Origin: Acidobacteriota bacterium
GTDB taxonomy: Bacteria; Acidobacteriota; Terriglobia; Terriglobales; Acidobacteriaceae
Length of the DNA: 11,133 nucleotides
Assembly: GCA_021802085.1 (NCBI GenBank)
Contig: JAKAAZ010000110.1
Coordinates: forward strand, 1-11,133
Direction: 5' to 3'
Shown here piece after piece: positions 1 through 6,148 of the stretch (positions are counted from its first letter, which is position 1; each line of letters begins with the position of its first letter). Below the pieces are notes generated by a model, which saw only the letters and a list, made by a program, of their open reading frames with translations, was not told the origin of the DNA and did no database searches. Made by a program: the position numbers and the translations under genes.

Positions 1-40
1 AAACGATCAGGCTGCCAAACAGCTTGGTGAACCTCTCCAT
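1..40 (-). CDS. 5' end of an unrecognised gene leaving the window
   Basis: Only the first 13 codons are inside the window, reading MERFTKLFGSLIV. The start is supported by a strong Shine-Dalgarno sequence, AGGGAGG, six bases upstream of the ATG on the minus strand (around 47-53). The peptide is mixed cationic and hydrophobic, compatible with a membrane-associated N-terminus, but 13 residues are too few to assign a family. The frame on the other strand is open through the same bases as part of the neighbouring HEPN reading frame, so only one of the two can be the functional gene here. The binding site favours this one. Confidence 0.45.
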   Translation of the reverse strand, partial: MERFTKLFGSLIV

Positions 41-118
41 CGGTCGCCTCCCTTTGCTCTCGTCGGGATAACAAGATCATCGGACAGGCGACCCCTGGTT
101 TCAAAATTTCAAATATCT

Positions 119-499
119 TTGGCTATGCTTCTTGACGCGCTTAAATGGTTTGGAGACGCCGCTTTTGAGGAGTCGAGCGGTGTGCAGATTGTGAAGTGGG
201 TTGCAGCACTCGAAAGACTAACCGCAACGGAGCGCCTCGATCGAGGAATAATGCACCGCTTCTGTATTCGGGTTGCGCTTCTGGCGGGAGGATTGGGACA
301 GGGCCACGTCGAAAGCGCGTATAGAAATGCCCATAAAGCATACGACTTGAGATCGGACGTGATGCATGGATCACGCTCCCAAGATGATCAACATCTCCTT
401 ATCAACGCCGGACTGGTGCATGATCTGACCCGCGAGGCAATTCTTGGGGCTCTTGCCGTGCATCGCACGATTTTACGAACAATCCGCGTCAGGGCATGA
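119..499 (+). CDS. Apea-like HEPN domain protein, C-terminal part (probably 5'-truncated)
   Basis: The 126 residues look like the C-terminal half of an Apea-like HEPN protein. They contain an amphipathic LLDALKWFGDAAF segment, a VKWVAALERL helix, and the diagnostic DLRSDVMHG segment with the HEPN R-x4-H pair at R78 and H83. HEPN domains are all-helical and often act as RNases or RNA binders in abortive-infection and toxin systems, but for the Apea-like group the function is mostly unproven. Family members are usually much longer. The likely starts (TTG at 119, ATG at 125) have no Shine-Dalgarno sequence, and the frame stays open back to the left window edge. Either the gene starts outside the window, or its 5' part was replaced by the divergent gene beginning at 40. 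The second reading is favoured because that gene has a strong binding site. The gene converges on the ClC transporter gene. Confidence 0.6.
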   Translation: MAMLLDALKWFGDAAFEESSGVQIVKWVAALERLTATERLDRGIMHRFCIRVALLAGGLGQGHVESAYRNAHKAYDLRSDVMHGSRSQDDQHLLINAGLVHDLTREAILGALAVHRTILRTIRVRA

Positions 500-611
500 G
501 CAATTATTTCAAAAGCTCAAGCTAGAGTTCAAATTGCAATCACAGTCGAAGACGTGTTCGCCGTGACCTGAAGATTCAACCTCATCGCTGAAGTGTTGCA
601 AACAGGGCAAA

Positions 612-646
612 GCGCGTTTCCAGATCAGATTTACCTGGAAACGCGC
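612..646. terminator. Perfect 12-bp hairpin between convergent genes
   Basis: GCGCGTTTCCAG (612-623) and CTGGAAACGCGC (635-646) are exact reverse complements around an 11-base loop. The hairpin lies between the HEPN stop (499) and the ClC stop (731), the expected place for a shared terminator. There is no long T tract on either side. On the minus strand it is followed by TTTGCCCTGTTT. A bidirectional terminator role is therefore an inference from position and stability. The rest of 500-730 holds only a 5-bp stem at 703-715 and no gene. Confidence 0.5.
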
Positions 647-730
647 ATTGGCGATTTATCGTTCATTGAGATTTGCTCGCGAGGAGCCTGGATGAGTAAT
701 CACGAACGGCGTTCGCTCCAGCAAGGCAGC

Positions 731-2119
731 TCAACTTCGCGGCTTTCCCCCAACGGATAACGATTGTGGAACGCCGATCTGGTCTGATTCCTGCTCGCGC
801 ATTTTCTGTCTGGACGCGATCTGCTCGTCGCTGAGGCGTGCGTCGTAAATCGAACGGGGTTCAACAGAACGGGAGATCAGTGCCGAGAGAGCCGCAATCA
901 GAATCAGCGGCAAAATGAATGACCTGTCTCTGCCGGTAAGCTCCGCCATCAGCACAACGGCCGAGATGGGTCCCTGGGTGGTTGCGGACAGAACTGCACC
1001 AGCGCCGAGCAATGCGAAGAATCCCAGAGGAGCGCCCGGCCACATCGCGCTCCAGGCATGCCCCGCCGCAGCACCCAGGAGAGCTCCAAATGTGAGCGAA
1101 GGCGTGAACAGGCCGCCCGGCACGCCGCTGCGCATGCATAGGATGGTGGCCAGCGGTTTCAGCAGCAGCAGCGCCAGCAGCAGCCGCAGTCCCACCTGGT
1201 CGGTAAAGAGCAACTGCGAAAGGTCCTTGCCGTTGCCCAGTAGCTCTGGATACTGCACCGAAACCGCTCCCAGCAGACCGAGAACGACTCCCGGGGCGAT
1301 GAATCGCTGCCATCCGTGCGGCTTGCCCCTGTCGGCCCAGCGAACCAGCCGCACGTAAAGGATGGAAGCGAACGCGAAGATTGGAGCTGCCACTACCGCC
1401 CACACCAGCACGGAAGCCGAAAGTGGAAATGACGGGATGATGTAGGTCGGCGCGTTCGGCAGCGCCACCCAGGAAATACCGGTCGCAATCAGCGAAGCAA
1501 GCAGTGCCGGCAAAACAAAGCGTAAGGCCAGCTTGCCGCGCATCACCTCCAACGCGAAGAGCGCGCCGCCGAGGGGAACGCCATAGGCCGCCCCCATGCC
1601 CGCTCCCGCACCACACGCGACCAGCAACCGCCGCTGTTCATCGGAGAGTTTTCCGGTATCGGAGAAGACGTTTGCGAAGACAGCGCCGGCTTGTTTGGGC
1701 GCGCCCTCGCGCCCCATGGATGCACCCATGGCGACGGCGAAGATGGACAACACAGCACTGCCCAGAGTTCGCCAGGCCGGCATTCGCCCGGCGTGAAACC
1801 AAATCGCCGCTGTCGTATCGATGCCGTTGCCACTGGAGAGCTGTTTGAGAACAACTTGCCCAAGGCCGGTCAGGATGGCTGCGGCGAGGAGAACAGCGAT
1901 GTGTCTTGACGCACTGGCACCACGCGCGGCGGCAAGTATGTTCGTGCCGGATCCACGCCATGCAATGTGTTGAACCAGTTCAAGCAATCGCGTCAGTGCT
2001 GCGGCTGCCAAACCCGTGGTAATGCCAATCACGCAAACCGCCAGCCAAAATCGCAGTGCGCCGGGACTCGCCAGTGTGGTGGGGATAGCTTCGCTGTTCT
2101 TGGCGGCGGGTGTCGGCAT
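731..2119 (-). CDS. ClC-family chloride channel/transporter, ClcB-like
   Basis: This 462-residue polytopic inner-membrane protein has the ClC fold. The family signatures are visible in order: GNGID (97-101) where classical exchangers have GSGIP, GREGA (136-140) with the gating glutamate E138, PLGGALFALEV (183-192), GVPGGLFTP (332-340), and SIYDARL (423-429), whose Y425 matches the central anion-coordinating tyrosine. GREGA, the E-V pair and GNG before the third signature resemble E. coli ClcB more than ClcA. At the position of the internal proton glutamate (E203 of ClC-ec1) there is V192, so the protein may be a chloride channel or a poorly coupled exchanger. There is no CBS domain, and the C-terminal tail after about 430 is polar. 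The ATG at 2119 follows an in-frame TAG by four codons and has no Shine-Dalgarno sequence. A TAGAAT hexamer at 2129-2134 lies nine bases upstream, so the mRNA may be nearly leaderless. Confidence 0.95.
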   Translation of the reverse strand: MPTPAAKNSEAIPTTLASPGALRFWLAVCVIGITTGLAAAALTRLLELVQHIAWRGSGTNILAAARGASASRHIAVLLAAAILTGLGQVVLKQLSSGNGIDTTAAIWFHAGRMPAWRTLGSAVLSIFAVAMGASMGREGAPKQAGAVFANVFSDTGKLSDEQRRLLVACGAGAGMGAAYGVPLGGALFALEVMRGKLALRFVLPALLASLIATGISWVALPNAPTYIIPSFPLSASVLVWAVVAAPIFAFASILYVRLVRWADRGKPHGWQRFIAPGVVLGLLGAVSVQYPELLGNGKDLSQLLFTDQVGLRLLLALLLLKPLATILCMRSGVPGGLFTPSLTFGALLGAAAGHAWSAMWPGAPLGFFALLGAGAVLSATTQGPISAVVLMAELTGRDRSFILPLILIAALSALISRSVEPRSIYDARLSDEQIASRQKMREQESDQIGVPQSLSVGGKPRS

Positions 2120-2817
2120 GTTGAAACCATTCTAATGAAGCCTTCGCGTGCTGTTTCTGTCGGCCATTGCGTGCAGCGATCAAGCAACTCGACTCCACAG
2201 TGCAATTCAGTAGCCGAAGGTCAGCAAGGGTCCGGCGAGCTTTCCAAGCCTGAATGGCCAGTCATTGCAAACAGCCCGATGCACTCATCGAGCCACAGTG
2301 TGGAGATTTTATGTGTACCGGGAGGATTTGGGCTACTCGGAAACTGACCCAGTACCAAGCCCTGAGCCTGAGAAATCTCGCCGCAGACCATCACTGGCAA
2401 CGGTCGATTAGCTTATGCGTGCAGAATCGCCTCATTCTTTCTCCTCTCAATCGATTCAAATGGTTATCGCCAAAATCCAAAAGCCCTGCAAGGTGCGAAG
2501 TGCATGGAGGACTATGGCAACTTCTCGATGATTCATGACGCGCATGATGGAATACCTCAGAAAGATGTTTTTGGCAATTGGACTGGAAATGGGTCCATGG
2601 ACAGGCAGGCACGGACGATTGCGTCGACATGCCTGCCTTCCACGGTTACGGCGCGCAACGGAGAGTGAAACGCGCTGGCTTCGCTGACCTGGCCGCGGGG
2701 AAGAGCGGAGGCAGGACAGCTCGAAAATTCGTTTGGAATGGTGTATGTGCTACGCGCGAACAACGCGCACAAAAGAATCAATTAACTGGAGAGTATCGCT
2801 ACCGAAGCCGGTCTTGG
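2120..2817. other. Gene-free stretch of about 700 bp
   Basis: No reading frame here has recognisable protein character or a good start site. Two small signals are visible. GTACCGGG (2315-2322) and CCCAGTAC (2348-2355) form an imperfect inverted repeat enclosing GGAAACTGACCC, which resembles the end sequences of IS21-type insertion elements as I remember them. A 5-bp GC hairpin also occurs at 2754-2768. The stretch may be decayed mobile DNA. Confidence 0.4.
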
Positions 2818-3327
2818 TCAGTCGAGGAGATCTTCGATCTGGCTTGTTGCGAAATCAATTCCCTTAGAAGGGAATGAGAAGTTGTTCCGCCGAACAAGCT
2901 GGCCATCCTCGAAGCGCGAGAAAACCTTCGTTTCTGGATCGACGACCCAAATCTCGGGAATGCCCATCGCATGGTAATCGTTCAGCTTGCGCATCAATCG
3001 ACGCACCGTGTCTTCCGACGACAAAACTTCGAAGACAGCGACGGGTGGGTGGGTAATAATCTGCTCGGTCGGTAGGTTGCGATCGAGGACCGTCACATCG
3101 GGAACCATGAATCGCTTGGGCGCAACCTGCACCCGGAGTTCTGGCTTGACGCGAATACTCCAATCCTTCGCGTGCTGCTGAAACCAATAACAGATTGCTT
3201 GTTGCCAAGTTGCATGGTCGTACTCGCCCATTGGCCTTTCCTCAATCTCTCCGTCCACAAATTCGGCATCCGGCTCGTAGAAGGAGTGCAGATAGACCTC
3301 AAGCGGTACACGCGTTGTTGTTGCCAT
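2818..3327 (-). CDS. Uma2-family (DUF820) PD-(D/E)XK nuclease-like protein
   Basis: The 169-residue product matches the Uma2 fold, a restriction-endonuclease-like family found in many copies in Cyanobacteria, Chloroflexi and Acidobacteriota. Visible hallmarks are FVDGEI (23-28), MVPDVTVLDRN (74-84) with catalytic-type D77, VFEVLSSEDT (98-107) with E100, K114 in RKLNDY, and the closing MGIPEIWVVDPE (121-132). All expected active-site residues are present, so it looks intact. The ATG at 3327 is chosen because it has AAAGGAGT seven bases upstream. The frame extends further 5', but the extra residues are cysteine- and serine-rich and look noncoding. It is a soluble protein. The biological role of Uma2 proteins is largely unknown, and association with mobile or defence DNA is an inference. 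It lies 206 bp downstream of the ribbon-helix-helix gene on the same strand, with its own possible promoter. Confidence 0.87.
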   Translation of the reverse strand: MATTTRVPLEVYLHSFYEPDAEFVDGEIEERPMGEYDHATWQQAICYWFQQHAKDWSIRVKPELRVQVAPKRFMVPDVTVLDRNLPTEQIITHPPVAVFEVLSSEDTVRRLMRKLNDYHAMGIPEIWVVDPETKVFSRFEDGQLVRRNNFSFPSKGIDFATSQIEDLLD

Positions 3328-3348
3328 TCCGTACTCCTTTACCAGCAG

Positions 3349-3379
3349 GATATACCGTCGGACGATGTGTTGTAAGCAA
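3349..3379 (-). promoter_or_regulatory. Possible promoter of the Uma2 gene
   Basis: On the minus strand TATATC (3349-3354) lies 21 bases before the ATG, and TTGCTT (3374-3379) lies 19 bases further upstream. The -10 element and its position suit the gene's leader with its Shine-Dalgarno sequence. The 19-base spacer is longer than ideal, so the call is weak. Confidence 0.28.
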
Positions 3380-3533
3380 GTTGATTTGCATCCAGACGAC
3401 GATGTTCTTACTTTTTGACAGCTTTCTTTGCCGCATGCGCCGCCATCAATCCAGCATATCGATCTATGACTGAAACACTCTCGCCGAAAAATTCTAAGCT
3501 GTAATTCGTCCAGGTATGAGCGCCGGTGCAAAA

Positions 3534-3719
3534 CTAGGCCACAGTGCGCCGCCCTTTCGGTTTCCTCGTCATGGGTGAGTGCCGGCGGATGTAGTCCTCA
3601 ATGAACTCCAGCAGCACATCGGTCATGTTCTCGCCTTCCGCGGCGGTGACCGACTTGAAAGTGTTATGGAGCTTGACAGGTACGTTCAGATTCATACGCT
3701 TTACCTTCTGTTCTTCCAC
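3534..3719 (-). CDS. Small ribbon-helix-helix DNA-binding protein (CopG/ParG-like)
   Basis: The 61-residue product has the ribbon-helix-helix layout: a short basic start, a beta strand KRMNLNVPVKL (7-17), helix A LHNTFKSVTAAEG (17-29), a turn at EN, helix B MTDVLLEFIEDYIRRH (32-47) and a basic tail KPKGRR. Such proteins dimerise and use the paired strands to read the DNA major groove. They serve as plasmid partition regulators, antitoxins or mobile-element repressors. The GTG at 3719 is chosen because the family usually begins a few residues before KRMNLN, and TGAGGA lies about 11 bases upstream. ATG at 3695 and GTG at 3737 are alternatives. It follows the helix-turn-helix gene by 47 bp on the same strand, so the two are probably co-transcribed. 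No toxin or ParA partner is adjacent, so partition or antitoxin roles are not supported here. Confidence 0.75.
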   Translation of the reverse strand: MEEQKVKRMNLNVPVKLHNTFKSVTAAEGENMTDVLLEFIEDYIRRHSPMTRKPKGRRTVA

Positions 3720-3766
3720 TCTGCCGATTTTCCTCACCCCCCTTCTCAGGAAATGAGCATATCCGG

Positions 3767-4060
3767 TTATGAGTACCTGTGCCAGGACTCTTTCCCCGGC
3801 ACCGCTATATGTCTCAGGCCTGGTGGCAGAACAGCGCCGGCCATGGAGCGGAGCCGTCCCGTATCGGTGGGCACATAGCCGGCTTCGATGGCCTCCCATT
3901 CCGAGACCTCCATTCCGGCGAGTAGGGCTGTCTCCTCGATGGAACAGCCCGCGGTCTGGCGGACACCCTGGATGAGCCGGCCGAACATCTGGCCCCAGAC
4001 CCGGCGGCGGATGGCAGAGAAACGGGAAGGCGAGAGGGATGCAGAATTTATGATGCTCAT
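3767..4060 (-). CDS. Helix-turn-helix (XRE-like) regulator with an atypical C-terminus
   Basis: The 97-residue product carries a helix-turn-helix: a basic lead (residues 17-35), helix 2 in SIEETALLAGM (40-50) and a recognition-type helix EVSEWEAIEAG (51-61). This is typical of XRE/Cro-type DNA-binding proteins. The ATG at 4060 has CAGGAG about nine bases upstream, so the start is secure. After residue 75 the sequence changes character (proline- and glycine-rich, ending WHRYS). A shift of one base near 3840 would instead give a short ALFCHQA ending with a stop at 3814-3816, so the 3' end may be frameshifted or rearranged. The promoter region holds nested palindromes, suggesting that the protein, the ribbon-helix-helix protein, or both regulate this operon. 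Function beyond DNA binding is unknown. Confidence 0.65.
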   Translation of the reverse strand: MSIINSASLSPSRFSAIRRRVWGQMFGRLIQGVRQTAGCSIEETALLAGMEVSEWEAIEAGYVPTDTGRLRSMAGAVLPPGLRHIAVPGKESWHRYS

Positions 4061-4105
4061 ATACTCATTTCTCCTGACAAGGAAGCCTGTCAAGCATGCC
4101 AGCTT

Positions 4106-4159
4106 AATGCGAATAGCGCATTCCGGGATAACCTCACCAAAGGTTATGTTATCCCGGAA
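4106..4159 (-). promoter_or_regulatory. Compound palindromic operator upstream of the HTH-RHH operon
   Basis: Three inverted repeats overlap. TTCCGGGATAAC (4121-4132) and GTTATCCCGGAA (4148-4159) are perfect 12-bp arms around 15 bases. Inside them, ATAACCT (4128-4134) and AGGTTAT (4141-4147) form a second perfect pair. AATGCG (4106-4111) and CGCATT (4117-4122) form a third that shares its last two bases with the first. The block ends 46 bp before the ATG at 4060. On the minus strand, direct repeats CTTGACAGG and CTTGTCAGG follow between it and the ribosome binding site. This is the arrangement of an autoregulated repressor operator, inferred from position and symmetry. Confidence 0.55.
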
Positions 4160-4254
4160 CAAATCCAGATACATGGGGCCTGCGCCGATTCACTGTTTGA
4201 TGTGGTTTTCCAGCCACAGAATGCGCCGGATTCGAGTAAGAAGGCAGGTGGTCC

Positions 4255-4691
4255 ATGAACTGGGAGAAGACTGTCGGTCCGGCATTCATCCCTCATTGTC
4301 AGCCATCCGCGCTGGTTGTGGCCACTGCGTTTCGTCTGGACGCGCTCAGTTATGTCTTCCAAAGTGGGGATGCGCGCATGTGGGTGGGGACGCAAGGAAG
4401 TTTACAGATGATGGCGAGCCTGCCAAATGCAGGGATTACCATCGCCGCTCCAGGTATTTTGGGAACACCACGCCGTTAATCGTTGCGGCACTGCTGCTGA
4501 CACTGGAAACCACGGGAGTCCGGAGCGAGCCATGGATCTGGGCTTTGCCGTTCGTGTTGATGTTTATCGGCTGTGTGTTCGCCGACATGCTGGGATCGGG
4601 CCATCGGCGCATGTTTCTGTGGCTGACGGGAGCGGTGGTGACGGCACAGGTTACGCTCACGCTGATGTGTTTGCCGCTGCTGCTACGGTAG
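4255..4691 (+). pseudogene. Decayed 3' end of a multi-pass membrane protein gene
   Basis: From 4455 to the stop at 4689-4691 the translation reads like the genuine C-terminus of an integral membrane protein. It has hydrophobic segments TPLIVAALLLTLETTG, IWALPFVLMFIGCVFADML and MFLWLTGAVVTAQVTLTLMCLP, with a short basic loop GHRR between the last two. There is no ribosome binding site or plausible start for it, and in-frame sequence further 5' looks like noise. The preceding part may lie in another frame: 4255-4455 encodes a stretch including FRLDALSYVFQSGDARMWVG, and a frameshift near 4455 would join it to YFGNTTPLIV. I therefore read it as a truncated, frameshifted remnant. The parent family is not identified with certainty, though large membrane proteins with similar ends occur in Acidobacteriota. 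The exact left boundary is uncertain. Confidence 0.42.
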
Positions 4692-4742
4692 CGCGAATCC
4701 ATGATTTCAATGCGCGGATCACTTCTCAACGGGTGATTATTT

Positions 4743-4772
4743 TTGACAAATGCCATCCCTAGCCTGTATTCA
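4743..4772 (+). promoter_or_regulatory. Promoter for the small gene and SDH protease; likely leaderless mRNA
   Basis: A perfect -35 box TTGACA (4743-4748) is followed after 18 bases by TATTCA (4767-4772). The ATG at 4779 begins seven bases after the -10 box, where transcription would be expected to start. The absence of any Shine-Dalgarno sequence before that ATG fits a leaderless transcript. The -10 match is only partial, so this is a prediction. Confidence 0.4.
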
Positions 4773-4778
4773 ATACAC

Positions 4779-4982
4779 ATGGAGACCACTCCGCTCGCTA
4801 AGCTCTACCAAGAGATGGTTGATAGGGGCGTAATCGTTCCAGTACAGCGGGATTCAACGCAGTTTGTGTTTCCTTCTCTATTGGCTCCGGTACCCAGTTT
4901 CACCACCTACGGCGTCCCGATTGTCGAAGAAAAGGACTTACGTGTCGAACTGGAATCAAATACTACAGGAAATCAACAGTGA
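4779..4982 (+). CDS. Unrecognised 67-residue protein overlapping the SDH protease gene
   Basis: I do not recognise a family. The product is soluble and acidic. An amphipathic start (TPLAKLYQEMVDRGVIVPVQ) is followed by a proline-containing middle (LLAPVPSFTTYGVP) and an acidic end with VEEKDLRVELES. The ATG at 4779 is preferred over an in-frame TTG at 4743, because that TTG is part of a TTGACA -35 box and the ATG sits at the predicted transcription start. The gene overlaps the start of the serine protease gene (GTG 4942) by 41 bases in another frame, so the two are translated from one mRNA and may be coupled. A regulator or partner of the protease is possible but is only an inference. The reality of the gene rests on promoter placement and overlap. 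Confidence 0.5.
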   Translation: METTPLAKLYQEMVDRGVIVPVQRDSTQFVFPSLLAPVPSFTTYGVPIVEEKDLRVELESNTTGNQQ

Positions 4983-5901
4983 GATTACCAGTCGCAGCCT
5001 TGCTGCCCAACAAGCCAGCCTCGCGGCACAGCAGGCTATAGATACCGTCAGACGTAAGTACCTACGCTCCCTGTCAGATCATACCGAACGTAACACCATC
5101 GCGTATTACTCTGGCTTTCTCTCGAAGCCATGGGTGCTTGGCATGGAAATCAACGACGAGGACAAGAACGGCCTCATGATGGCTATTCATGGCCTTGAGC
5201 GGGACAAGGGTCTGGATTTAATCCTTCATACTCCAGGCGGAAGCATAGCGGCTGCCGAGAGCATAGTCGATTATCTAAAGCGCATGTTTGGGAAGGACAT
5301 ACGGGCTATTATTCCGCAGATTGCCATGTCTGCCGGAACAATGATCGCCTGCGCATGCAAGAAGATTTTGATGGGCAAACAGTCAAACCTTGGCCCGGTT
5401 GACCCTCAATTGAACGGTATTCCTGCTGCGGGAGTAATCGAGGAATTTAGGAAGGCTTACGAGGAAATAAAGCAAGACCCACAAAAAATTGTTGTGTGGC
5501 AATTTATCATTCAACGGTACACGCCAAGTTTTCTCGGCCAATGCGAAAATAGCATCGAATGGGCGAAAGATTTCGTCAGGCAGCAATTAGAAGACAACAT
5601 GTTTGCCAGCCACTCCGACAAGAGCAACCTGGCCGAAAAGATAGTAGCGGCCCTCACCGATTTTTCTGGGAATAAGGCCCATGACAGGCACATACATTTC
5701 GACGAATGCCGGGACATCGGGCTTGTAGTGCAATTGCTGGAAGACGAGCAGACCCTTCAAGACCTCGTTTTAACAGTCCACCACTGTTATATGCACTCGC
5801 TTATGAACACCCCTGCATTCAAAATGATCGAAAACCAGAATGGTGCCGCGTTTGTAAAACACCAGGGGACTGTTCAGATGCCAACGCCAGGTACAAGATA
5901 G
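4942..5901 (+). CDS. SDH-family (ClpP/SppA-class) serine protease
   Basis: The 319-residue product has the ClpP/crotonase fold of the SDH ('serine dehydrogenase proteinase') family. Visible parts are a helical N-terminus (1-50), LDLILHTPGGSIAAAE (91-106) forming the oxyanion-region glycine turn, IPQIAMSAGTMIACACKKILMG (124-145) with nucleophile S130 in MSAGT, and NLGPVDPQ (149-156) carrying D154. The sequence between HTPGG and PVDPQ follows the family closely, so the enzyme should be active. There is no signal peptide or membrane segment, so it is cytoplasmic, unlike SppA. The GTG at 4942 is chosen because AAAGGA lies about six bases upstream and the resulting start, SNWNQILQEI, fits the family; upstream codons read as noise. 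Residues 19-32 are a tandem SLAAQQA repeat. Substrates are unknown for the family. It is probably co-transcribed with the small gene it overlaps. Confidence 0.9.
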   Translation: MSNWNQILQEINSEITSRSLAAQQASLAAQQAIDTVRRKYLRSLSDHTERNTIAYYSGFLSKPWVLGMEINDEDKNGLMMAIHGLERDKGLDLILHTPGGSIAAAESIVDYLKRMFGKDIRAIIPQIAMSAGTMIACACKKILMGKQSNLGPVDPQLNGIPAAGVIEEFRKAYEEIKQDPQKIVVWQFIIQRYTPSFLGQCENSIEWAKDFVRQQLEDNMFASHSDKSNLAEKIVAALTDFSGNKAHDRHIHFDECRDIGLVVQLLEDEQTLQDLVLTVHHCYMHSLMNTPAFKMIENQNGAAFVKHQGTVQMPTPGTR

Positions 5902-5938
5902 CCGCAGCTTTTGCGTACTCCACAAATCTTCTCGGATT

Positions 5939-6115
5939 TTGCCTGCCGTTTCTTATTTCATAGCGAAAACGGCCGCGAATCCGTCGGTTCAGGGCAGGCA
6001 AGTTCGTTGGTCTGGGTCTGCTGAATCCCTCGAAACACGGTATCCTAAATATAGAGACCTTCAGTTCCATCCGGCGAGCACTGATTCCGAGCCGCATCGC
6101 CGCCGGACAGGCTTT
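5939..6115 (+). promoter_or_regulatory. Structured gyrA upstream region with a terminator-like hairpin
   Basis: TTGCCTGCC (5939-5947) and GGCAGGCAA (5993-6001) are perfect inverted repeats. They overlap a tighter hairpin, GCCGTTT (5945-5951) with AAACGGC (5967-5973), that could end the protease transcript. Closer to gyrA, TCCGGCG (6070-6076) and CGCCGGA (6101-6107) form a stem followed by a TTTTT run at 6112-6116, 32 bp before the gyrA ATG. A competing pair, GAGCC (6089-6093) and GGCTC (6118-6122), overlaps it. Termination or attenuation is possible. No clear promoter is visible, although TATCCTAAATATA lies at 6041-6053. Confidence 0.27.
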
Positions 6116-6148
6116 TTGGCTCATTTCGAGAACAATTCACGAGAAAAA

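Noticed and set aside
64..72. CGGGATAAC, the same nine bases as in the operator at 4124-4132
   Set aside because: It is a single half-site without its inverted partner and can occur by chance in 11 kb; no second arm is present nearby.
915..1961. Several long open frames on both strands inside the ClC gene
   Set aside because: They are arginine-, proline- or cysteine-rich shadows of a GC-rich membrane protein gene whose own frame carries every ClC signature.
2120..2330. A fluoride riboswitch upstream of the ClC gene
   Set aside because: The leader appears very short, and I see none of the conserved bases of the crcB motif on the minus strand; the transporter also keeps the central tyrosine that fluoride-specific ClCs are known to lack.
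2578..2877. A 99-codon plus-strand frame before the Uma2 gene
   Set aside because: It overlaps the Uma2 3' end, has no ribosome binding site and no recognisable protein character.
3534..4060. Toxin-antitoxin reading of the HTH and RHH pair
   Set aside because: Both products look like DNA-binding proteins, neither resembles a toxin, and the Uma2 gene is 206 bp away with its own ribosome binding site.
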